Shown here: positions 53,763 to 64,000 of the stretch, piece after piece
Numbering within the stretch: position 1 is the stretch's first letter
Layout: each line of letters opens with the position of its first letter
Source: Glandiceps talaboti
Taxonomy: Eukaryota > Hemichordata > Enteropneusta > Spengelidae
Direction: 5' to 3'
Length of the DNA: 64,000 bases
NCBI RefSeq assembly: GCF_964340395.1
Contig: NC_135558.1
Span: 12,923,001 to 12,987,000, forward strand
The notes under the pieces: model-generated
The model's input: only the letters and a program-made list of their open reading frames with translations
The model's database searches: none
What the model was told of the DNA's origin: nothing
Program-made: the position numbers and the translations under genes

Positions 53763-55019
53763 TTGGTAGTTCTGGAACTCTTTCTTGGTTGTAACTCGGA
53801 GTTTCACGCATCGTGCGATCATCAGACAACTGTTTTCTACTCGCTGGGTGTGCTGTATATATAGAGTGCAGACAATAGAAATATCATCACTATTGTCTAT
53901 GTGTTGGTGGGTTGGTGCTGTGTGTGTGAAGGTGTTGGTTGTTATTGTGTGAGGTATTGGGTGCGGACAAGTAGGTGTTGGCGGGTAGTTACATGTCAAG
54001 CTTTGATGTTCCGTTAGTTAACGGGTTTAGTTTAGGTGATAGATGCTCTATTGAAGTTGGACAAATAAAACTTATTCTCGTGTCGGCATTTAGTTTTTTG
54101 ATAAGCTAATTTTCTTAATGTGTCAATATCATTTGCATTGAATTAAGACAACAACAAACTTTAGTTATTCATTTATGGTGCGCTTATGATTTTTTCACCC
54201 AATCATTTGAGTATTGTACAATTTATGTTTTTAAGAATTCAAAATTGTCATAAACTATTGATTCAATTTAGAGAAGAGAACGGGCAAGCTGAAGGCAATG
54301 CAAGGAGCATCCATCTTCTCCCTGGCTGACTACTTTTAAAATGATTCTAAGTTAACTCCCTTACTTCCCTTAAGTCCAAGTGATCCCATCTTCAAGGTGG
54401 AGATATGAGAGTGATTTGAGTATAGTTACACGATGTACCAGCTAGATAAAGAGATCAGGGTAAACTTGGTGGAAAAGTAACACTGATGGAGAATTAACGT
54501 TAACGTTAGAGGTCAACCCATTTGTTACACTAGAGACCTTGGCACCCACCACTTTTGTTACAATAGCACTATGGATAATGCAAGTTCAAGAGTATGATTT
54601 CGATGTGCAACACAGACCGGATACAAACATTCGCCATGCGGACGTATTACGGGTATAAATTGTGGTTCCGATTACATTCAATTTTAAAATAGGTGGGGTA
54701 TGCAGACTTTTTCTTTTATATTGTCTTTTAAAGTTGATGGCAGTTTCCGCACCCACTATTTCTTGCGAGACTTCACGATTTTCGCGATTTTATTATCATT
54801 TTTCTTGAATACCCCCCCCCAAAAATTAGGGTCGGTTTGGGATATTTCTCTATCTTGAGCTTTATTTGTATACAGGTCTACACCACATGGCACGACACAA
54901 ATGTCACCATTCATTTGCAAGGTACTGTTTGGGATCGAGCCCAGATTACCGGTTGATAATGAATTAATACCACAGTTTGGTATGTCACACAACGCGAATT
55001 TATATTATTCTTAGAGGAA

Positions 55020-55328
55020 ATGACACGGTGTCCCAATTTGGCTGTATCATTAGCGAAAGAGAATATAGAAAATGCACAAGGAAACATGAAAAAGAGATAT
55101 GACAAATCCACACAAGTTGAGAATACATTTAAAGTAGGTGACATAGTATATCTTCACCATCCAGCTGTGAAGCCAGGTTACGCCAAAACATTTCACAGAT
55201 CCTTTTGTGGACCGTATCACATTATGGAACACATTTCACAGATAAATTTTAAATTGCAACATGTCGAAGGCACAAAACCTTATGGGGAGTCGAGTTGTCA
55301 ATTATTTGTTGTTTCTTTGATTACATGA
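55020..55328 (+). pseudogene. Ty3/Gypsy-type integrase C-terminal fragment (unit 2 copy)
   Basis: Duplicate of the fragment at 43063-43347; a single base change removes the stop and lengthens the frame by eight codons. Same GDIVYLHHP and GPYHIMEHIS motifs. Confidence 0.85.
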
Positions 55329-56944
55329 CATGAGACTCGTTTTGGCACACTGTCTGGAAGTTGCCGTCTGAGAAATGGACTCTAGATTGAATATTTCAAT
55401 ATTTGTTGGCGAATTCAGACAAAAATCTTCAGTAAATGACATCAACAGATATCTAAGATTAATGCTAGATCTAACTTAACTTGACTCGATCGGTGTTCGC
55501 CACTTGACTGCACTATGTATGTGGAATTGTATACATGACGTTAGTTAGTAGGTGCTACTTCTCGGCCCGACCCCTACCCGAAGGTATTCGGGAGTTACCA
55601 TACAACTGCCGACAGCAGACCATGCATGAACGGTACATGTCTCAAACAGGGAAAGGAAACAACTAAATTGGATTAATAACATTTGGCACAGCATGTTGGA
55701 AGTACAGAGACATGTATTACATTCCATTATTTGAGAAGAACAGTTTTATGGCCACTTTAAATAATAGTTCATATCCACGGACAAATTTCCAGTTCCCCTG
55801 GCATTTCATGTTCACAGAAAGAGGCCATAAAGCTGATCTTATCAACCCTTGGTGTGTAATACAAGTCTCTGCTGTTCCAACATGCTTAGCCAAGTGCTAT
55901 TAAACCAAACCATTTGTTTACTTTCCCTTTTTGTAACAGGTTCCGTTTGTCCACTGTCTGATGTCAGCAGTTATAGAAATCTCAGACCACTAAAAGAGTA
56001 TTGTGACATGGTGTTTGCATATCAATACGACCGTACGTAGATGGACAGTTTTCTGAGACAACACAAGGATTTAGTTAATCTTGAACATGTTGAACTGAGT
56101 CCTCCTGATTCTGTCAAAGTTTCGATAAATTGCGTGTAACCAACGAAAGTCATGACAGTAATTTTCAAGCTCAATACTTTCTTAGATTGGCCACTTACGT
56201 GACTAAACGTTTTGCTTAGCTGTTGGAGAGTTTAGCCGTTTCAAGGTTGACACAATCGATCGCCTTGTACCTAGATAATCACTTGGCCATTAACTTGAAG
56301 TGATTTCGCAATATTTTGTATAAAAACAAGTTCAAATTACAATTTTGTCACCCCAACTTATTTCTTTCCCTGTTACAATTATGTGAGTTTGTCTAGAATA
56401 CGTCCAATGTTTTTTTAATGTCACGGCCCATCATTTTCACATGAAGTTCACTTGTCCGTGGGGCGAACGGATTGATGATTTCACTTGTCGACACAAAGTT
56501 TACTTGCAACGGGCGTTGCTCAGCATGAATATTTTGAAGGCCAGTCTCAACCATCAACTAAACAGTGTTCGACATAAATATGCTAAAGAGGATCTTCATT
56601 AAGACATTATTACGTAATTTCCACCCAGTTTTAAGACTGAATACGCAGGATTAATAAGTTATACAATGGCGTAAACTTCACCAATCCAATTGATATTGGC
56701 TGATATTGGCTACTGCTAAAAATCATACTTATTCCACAACCAGTGTAGCTAGTAAGGAGAAGGATCTACTTAATAAGTTACACCTATATTGCATCTCATG
56801 GGTTAGAATACACGTCGCCACACTCGTAAATCTGTTAGGGTCAAACTAGTCTACTGAGTCCAAAAAGGTTAAATGGTCTTACCTGTCCTCTACACCTTCT
56901 TCGTACTGCTCTAAACATATACATATTGTTCCCTTATTATTATA

Positions 56945-57935
56945 CCAGATTTAAACTGAATGCCTCCCGTAAGGGAATCACTAATTATGCAAATAACTCA
57001 TTAAACTAAAACAAACTATGGTAACAGGCTTTGTTTTTTGGACAAGCGTGCTTTCTTAGATTAATGTATGTAAGAGTGTATGATACTGTTCAATGCAGTC
57101 TTAAAATATAGCCTAATTACCGAAAATCATTAATTATGCAAATTATTCATTAACACTGTAAGGTACATCAACTAACTTTATAGGACATACACAATTTGTT
57201 ATGGTTAATGTATGTACTGAATTGTATTGAAATTGAAGCATGCAGTCGTAAGATATAGCCTAATTACCAAGAATAATTAATTATGCAAATTATTCATTAA
57301 CACTGAAAGGTACACCAACAAGCTTTACAGGACATATGCGATTGTTATGGTTAACGTGTGTACTGAATTATATTGGAATTGAAGTATGTATTCTTAAGAT
57401 ATAGCCTAATTACCGAAAATCATTACTTATGCAAATTATTCATTAACACTGTACGGTGCATCAACAAACTTGATAGGACATACGTGTTTTCTTATGGTTA
57501 ATGTATGTACTAAATTATGTTGAATTTGAAGTATGTATTCTTAAGATATAGCCTAATTATAAAAAATAATGAATTATGCAAATTATTCATTAACGCTGTA
57601 AGATACATCAACGAATTTTACAGGACAAATGTATGTTGTTATGTTGAACGAATATACTAAATTATATTGAAATTGAAGTATGCAATCTTAAGATATTGCG
57701 TAATTAGTTGATTTCATTAATATGCAAATTTCTCTAATTAAACATTAACAGATCTGGCTCAAAACCTAATCAGGTCTAGCTATTACCCTAAAGATTATAT
57801 ATCCCAAATTTCATTACAATTGAGCCAGCCAATTTCTAGACAATGATGACACAGACACACAGACAGACAGACAGACAGACAGACACACAGACATACATTC
57901 CCCTTTTAATACCTCCCGTACCCTTACGGGAGGTA
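56945..57935. mobile_element. Inverted-repeat element with 147-bp array (unit 2 copy)
   Basis: Duplicate of 44985-45972, with the same ends and internal period; the empty counterpart is at about 60785. Confidence 0.85.
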
Positions 57936-58493
57936 AAAATAGTGGATTACGTTCACGTGTTCTGTCACCTTGTTCATGTAATTTCTTTTTGATGGTTAAT
58001 TCTTTGTTTCTGCTTTTTTTAGTTATTCTCCATGGGAAACTGATTTCTAACATTGCGTTAAGGGGGTCTTAAACAACTAAGTTATTTCGATGTTCTAGTC
58101 GAACTCATTTATTGAAGGAATTCATGCAGCCCTCTACATAAAAACCGACCATAAAATTCGCGATCCTTTGAATGGACCGCACTGACGAGTATGTCCCATT
58201 GGTTCTCTTTAAACATTGAACGATAACTCTCTACATAAAATTTCAAGGCTGGACACAAACGTTCCTACCAATTATAGTCGAACTACAAAGACCTTTCGTA
58301 CACTATCTTCGTCATTGTCATATGCTTGTCGGGCTTAACATAGACCGTGAGAATGGTACCAGGGACAAAAGATACGCATCATTTAATTTAATTATATATA
58401 TAGGTCAACCACAGGCAGAAATAAACTTTAAGTTGCGATTTTGAGTTTTTATCACAAATGTGAGTAGTAGACCTTGTCAGCATGGGCATTTCT

Positions 58494-58568
58494 TGTGGGG
58501 TACCCATGGTTCAATCCTGGGACCTTTATTGTTTTACTCTTTATATCTATGACTTGACGGAAATAGCT
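58494..58568 (+). pseudogene. Decayed non-LTR reverse-transcriptase motif (copy 3)
   Basis: Unit 2 copy of the fragment at 46533. Confidence 0.6.
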
Positions 58569-59002
58569 ACCTATCTACACTGCACAGTGCTGTCTAGTTT
58601 GAATTAGTTGTGGAGTGATCGAGGGTCCTCTATTTTGATTAGTTGGTTGACTGACAGCTATAAATGTTTTTTCTTCGTCAGTACTACTGATTTTATGTGT
58701 TGGCCCTTTAGAGGGTGGATGGGTGTTCGCTAAGTGTCCCGCTCCGCTGTGAGAAGGCACAATTATTACACCTGGGTAAAACCCTTTTAAATCACTTCTC
58801 ATGCATATTCATATTTGATTAGCCAATCACTGCTGAGTGTAGATAACCCATCTAGTTTTAATAGCGAGATACCCTTGATAAGCCTGCATCATGTATTGTC
58901 TTTTCCCATTCCGAGATGGTGGGAACATACATGTACAGGGCCATACAACGATGAGATTTAGTATTCAACAAGAAATTAACATTGTATACCCTGCAATAGA
59001 TA

Positions 59003-59180
59003 TCTTCACCATCCAGCTGTGAAACCAGGTTACGCCAAAACATTTCACAGATCCTTTTGTGGACCGTATCACATTATGGAACACATTTCACTGATAAATT
59101 TTAAATTGCAACATGTCGAAGGCACAAAACCTTATGGGGAGTCGAGTTGTCAATTAGTTGTTGTTTCTTTGATTACATGA
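59003..59180 (+). pseudogene. Truncated integrase C-terminal fragment, inner copy of unit 2
   Basis: Same broken fragment as at 47042, created by the inner tandem duplication before the whole unit was copied. Confidence 0.8.
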
Positions 59181-61316
59181 CATGAGCCTCATTTTGGCAC
59201 ACTGTCTGGAAGTTGCCGTCTGAGAAATGGACTCTAGATTGAATATTTCAATATTTGTTGGCGAATTCAGACAAAAATCTTCAGTAAATGACATCAACAG
59301 ATATCTAAGATTAATGCTAGATCTAACTTAACTTGACTCGATCGGTGTTCGCCACTTGACTGCACTATGTATGTGGAATTGTATACATGACGTTAGTTAG
59401 TAGGTGCTACTTCTCGGCCCGACCCCTACCCGAAGGTATTCGGGAGTTACCATACAACTGCCGACAGCAGACCATGCATGAACGGTACATGTCTCAAACA
59501 GGGAAAGGAAACAACTAAATTGGATTAATGACATTTGGCACAGCATGTTGGAAGTACAGAGACATGTATTACATTCCATTATTTGAGAAGAACATTTTTA
59601 TGGCCAGTTTACATAATAGTTCATATTCAGAGACAAATTTCCAGTTCCCCTCGCAATTCATGTTCACAGAAAGAGGCCATAAAGCTGATCTTATCAACCC
59701 TTGGTGTGTAATATAAGTCTCTGCTGTTCCAACATGCTTAGCCAAGTGCTATTAAACCAAACCATTTGTTTACTTTCCCTTTTTGTAACAGGTTCCGTTT
59801 GTCCACTGTCTGATGTCAGCAGTTATAAAAATCTCAGACCACTAAAAGAGTATAAATACATTGTGACATGGTGTTTGCATATCAATACGACAGTACGTAG
59901 GACAGCGTAATGATGGACAGTTTTTTGACACAACACAAGGATTTAGTTAATCTTGAACATGTTGAACTGAGTCCTCCTGATTCTGTCAAAGTTTCGATAA
60001 ATTGCGTGTAACCAACGAAAGTCATGACAGTAATTTTCAAGCTCAATACTTTCTTAGATTGGCCACTTACGTTTTGCTTAGCTGTTGGAGAGTTTAGCCG
60101 TTTCAAGGTTGACACAATCGATCGCCTTGTACCTAGATAATCACTTGGCCATTAACTTGAAGTGATTTCGCAACATTTTGTATAAAAACAAGTTCAAATT
60201 ACAATTTTGTCACCCCAACTAATTTCTTTCCCTGTTACAATTATGTGAGTTTGTCTAGAATACGTCCAATGTTTTTCTTAATGTCACGGCCCATAATTAT
60301 CACATGACGTTCACTTGTCTGTGGGGCGAACGGATTGATGTTTTCACTTGTCGACACAAAGTTTATTTGCAACGGGCGTCGCTCAGCGTGAATATTTTGA
60401 AGACCTGTCTCAACCATCAACTAATCACAGTGTTCGACATAAATATACTAACGAGAATCTTCATTAAGACATTATTGCGTAATTACCGCCCAGTTTTAAG
60501 ACTTAATGCGCAGGATTAATAAGTTATACAATGGCGTAAACATCACCAAACTAATTGATATTGGCTGATATTGGCTACTGCTAAAAATCATACTTATTCC
60601 ACAACCAGTGTACTTAATAAGTTACACCTATATTGCATCTCATGGGTTAGAATACACGCCGCCATACTCGTCAATCTGTTAGGGTCAAACTAGTCTACTG
60701 AGTCCAAAAAGGTTAAATGGCCTTACCTGTCCTCTACACCTTCTTAGTACTGCTCCAAACATACACATATTGTTCACGTACTATTTTAAAATAGTGGATT
60801 ACGTTCACGTGTTCTGTCACCTTGTTCATGTAGTTCCTTTTTGATGGGTAATTCTTTGTTTCTGCTTTTTTAGTTATTCTCCATGGCAAACTAATTTCTA
60901 ACATTGCGTTAAGGGGGTCTTAAACAACTAAACTATTTCGATATTCTAGTTGAACTCATATATTGAATGGATTCATGCAACCCTCTACATAAAAAGCGAC
61001 CATACAATTCGCGATCCTTTGAATGGACCGCACTGACTTGAGTATGTCCCATTGGTACTCTTTTAACGGTGGACACAAAAGTTACTACCAATTATGGTCG
61101 AACTACAAAAACCTTTCGTACACTATCTTCGTCATTGACATATGCTTGTCGGTCTTAACAAACACCGTGAGAATGGTACCTGGGACAAAAGATACGCATC
61201 ATTTAATTTAATTGTATATAGGTCAACAACAGGCAGACATAAAATTTAAGTTGAAAAATGCGATTTCGAGTTTTTATCACAAATGAGTAGTAGACCATGT
61301 CAGCATGGGCATTTCT

Positions 61317-61391
61317 TGTGGGGTACCCATGGTTCAATCCTGGGACCTTTATTGTTTTACTCTTTATATCTATGACTTGACGGAAATAGCT
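61317..61391 (+). pseudogene. Decayed non-LTR reverse-transcriptase motif (copy 4)
   Basis: Unit 2 inner copy of the same fragment. Confidence 0.6.
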
Positions 61392-61930
61392 ACCTATCTA
61401 CACTGCACAGTGCTGTCTAGTTTGAATTAGTTGTGGAGTGATTGAGGGTCCTCTATTTTGATTAGTTGGTTGACTGACAGCTATGAACGTTTTTTCTTCG
61501 TCAGTACTACTGATTTTATGTGTTGTCCCTTTAGAGGGTGGATGGGTGTTCGCTAAGTGTCCGCTGTGAGAAGGCACAATTATTACACCTGGGTAAAACC
61601 CTTATAAATCACTTCCCATGCATATTGATATTTGATTAGCCAATCACTGCTGAGTGTAGATAACCCATCTAGTTTTAATAGAGAGATACCTCGATAAGCC
61701 TGCATCATGTATTGTCTTTTCCCATTCCGAGATGGTGGGAACATACATGTACAGGGCCATACGACGGTGAGATTTAGTATTCAACAAGAAATTAACATTT
61801 TATACACTGCAATAGATAGTAAATCCGGGCATATGGTAAAACCTCCACCTAGTTAGACAGGAGAGAATGTAATTAGAATAAAGTGTCCCTCCTCCTGGTA
61901 CGCCCAATTCTTTTTGTTGAAATTTTGTTT

Positions 61931-64000
61931 CACTATTACAATATTCACTAGCCACTCTCAACTCAACAATAACACAAGTCAATTTGCTCAAAAGCTAGTA
62001 ATTAAAGCATATACAGGGCCAAATACATTAGCTTTGGGTGGCCGATACCAATGATCATCATCATCAGACTACCCGCTATGGGAACTTGGTACATACAATA
62101 ACCATAACAAAGCAATTGTGTTTGATGTACTTTTTAAAGCAGTTTTTAATTCTGATGCGTAATTTAAATAAATGATCATTTTGGTATTAGGCAATATTTT
62201 TAGAATGCAAGCATTAAATTTCAGATAATGTAGTACATGCATTGATGGTAACAACGTGCATGTGTTCTTCAAAGGGTGGGGAGTTAAAAGTTGTTTGATG
62301 TAGCTTATAACCTTAATGACATAATTAATGATTTGTCAATATCTTAAGTATGCAAGCCTCAATTTTCGCATAGTTTCATATACTTATTTATTTCCAATTA
62401 GCAGTGGGGGAGGGGGTTACATCATGTATGATAGCCATAACTCAGAAGTTGCCATGATAGGAACACAAATCTATGTAGAGGCATTCAATTTACATCTAGT
62501 ATAGTATTGACCCACATGGAATGTAGTCTATGATTTCCGTGTCAGAAAAACGATATAACGTGGTCTGAAGAAAATCTTGTTGTTAAATTCCAATATTCTC
62601 AGTTATATGTCACCATGGAATCTCGCATTCTGATTGGTCAAGAGACCATCATAAGCCACATTAGTTTATTTTATACCATCAACCATATTCTTGGTTTGTT
62701 GTATCGTATGGTCACTGTATTAACCATTAACCAATGAAACCAAATCTCATAGACAACACAAACTCCAGATATAATGTCACCAGTCTTGAGTCACACCTTT
62801 GTGGCTACTCTCGTCTTTACGTCTAATGCTAACTATACACTACATACAAACTTGTTCTTATCTTATCTTATGTTCATTATCACACGAGCACTCAGGAATA
62901 GCTGACCAGACAAAAGATTTGGGGTTCGCTAATTACCTCTCCGAATGAGATGGTTACTTCTTTTACTTTTCTACTTCTACTGGCCTTTATTGTCCAAACG
63001 TATACTTTAAGAAAAGTCTACATTTCTATTTTTAAACAATGATGTCATAATACCTTCTATGCGATTGGATGTAAGTAAATGATGAAGTCATCGATGATAA
63101 TTAGCTTAAAATGAGATCGTCAGCCAAATTAATGTATTCTTTGACAAAACAATGAAATTATTTTTACACTCAACTGATCAGAATATGTCAATGCCTAAGT
63201 TTCTCGTCAGTCAATCGATAAGAGCCATGATTAAAAGTATTTAGTTTGCAAGCTCAATTTTAGCAGTGATTTTAATATATATTTTTAGACAATGGGTCGA
63301 AATTGCTGCAATAGTAACTTTGTTTTGGTCTCTGACAATACAACAGTATTTCCTGTTCCCAAATTTAGTGTACATGTGTTTCCTGCTATATACTGTACAA
63401 AGTATAGTCATTGTATACAGTGTGACAACTTGTTGAATCGTGTGTTTTGTGTCACAAAGGAACCGCCAATTTACAGACGCTCCCTTATTCTTACCATAGG
63501 GGCGCTGTTCCGCAGAATATCAAGGTTGGAAAAAACAAAAGTATTTTTAAAAAAAACAACAAACAAACCCAGTATTTTTTATTTTGATATCGGAGCTGAA
63601 AATTTTGGTCGGTCGGGTAATGAGAAACAGAAAAAATAGGGTCAGCCTTGGCAAAATACGTATACGACTAACTTTGTTTTCAGGAGGTAGTGAACATGAA
63701 TTGTTAGATTTTGTAAAGATATGGACATTACGTAATATAATGATGCACTCCTACTAGTTGAGGGATTCCGGCGTTAAACCGTACTTGAATAGTCATAGTT
63801 CCATGGTTGTTGGTACTTGTTCATTTGCACTTTTCTGATAAATTGGTAACACTTACGTCTTCAATGCTGCCGTTCGGTTATCAATTTCATCCACTCTCTC
63901 GGCACTAAAATTGATTGTCTGCATTCCTTAGACGGTGCTGACCGTGGGATATTCAGTTGCTGACCATACTCATCTGTTGCATTTGTACTTTTTATACAGT
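61931..64000. repeat. Segmental duplication unit 3 (start only)
   Basis: Continues the array at an 11,960-bp offset from unit 2 and runs off the window inside the sulfotransferase exon. Confidence 0.95.
63861..64000 (-). CDS. Galactose-3-O-sulfotransferase-like, 3' end of copy 3 (cut by window)
   Basis: The last 45 codons and TGA stop match copies 1 and 2 (SAPSKECRQSILVPREWMKL, then ITERQH). One visible difference is T-D-E-Y-G in place of T-D-G-N-G. The rest, including the catalytic loop, lies beyond the window, so whether the copy is intact is unknown. Confidence 0.85.
   Translation of the reverse strand, partial: CIKSTNATDEYGQQLNIPRSAPSKECRQSILVPREWMKLITERQH

Larger units (their letters stand above)
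55151..59002. repeat. Inner tandem duplication, long copy (unit 2)
   Basis: Counterpart of 43194-47041, including the inverted-repeat element. Confidence 0.95.
59003..61818. repeat. Inner tandem duplication, short copy (unit 2)
   Basis: Counterpart of 47042-49857, without the element. Confidence 0.95.
49971..61930. repeat. Segmental duplication unit 2 (about 12.0 kb)
   Basis: Head-to-tail copy of unit 1 with the same gene content; most stretches differ by only one or a few bases per hundred. CA and TA microsatellites are shorter than in unit 1. Confidence 0.96.

Overview
The window is eukaryotic, from an animal nuclear genome. It is AT-rich, genes are split by GT-AG introns, and the intervening DNA is full of microsatellites, foldback (MITE-like) elements, a tRNA-derived SINE and decayed retrotransposon pieces. 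CUB, LDL-receptor class A and Gal-3-O-sulfotransferase domains, together with the repeat style (frequent acatgta words, CA/GACA tracts inside dispersed repeats), suggest a marine invertebrate, perhaps a non-vertebrate deuterostome. The species cannot be fixed from sequence alone. No bacterial or organellar feature was seen.

Region 1 (1-7390) is the downstream flank of the first gene. It holds a 216-bp tandem duplication, a palindromic foldback element, a SINE on the minus strand, a 354-bp almost symmetric palindrome, and several short dispersed repeats.

Region 2 (7391-about 35100, minus strand) is one gene. I reconstruct 16 coding exons, two of them tentative (the first coding exon and the acceptor of the second). 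Joined, they give one open frame of 2805 nt (934 residues): a signal peptide, seven CUB domains, one LDLa module, one transmembrane helix and a short tail. It is probably a cell-surface receptor or adhesion protein. Its introns carry several families of inverted-repeat elements, some only 10-45 nt from splice sites, and a tandem array that appears to derive from the edge of exon 5.

Region 3 (35100-36705) is a CpG-richer patch, the candidate promoter of the CUB gene, followed by sequence in which I recognise nothing.

Region 4 (36706-64000) is a head-to-tail segmental duplication with a unit of about 12-13 kb: unit 1 36706-49970, unit 2 49971-61930, and the start of unit 3. Each unit carries, on the minus strand, the terminal coding exon of a galactose-3-O-sulfotransferase-like gene (third copy cut by the window end). 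It also carries fragments of a Ty3/Gypsy-type pol gene (RNase H end and integrase C-terminus) and an inner tandem duplication (about 3.85 kb plus about 2.8 kb). The longer inner copy holds a roughly 970-bp inverted-repeat element that the shorter one lacks, so the empty site can be read directly. The two complete sulfotransferase exons are nearly identical except for one short patch dense in amino-acid changes.
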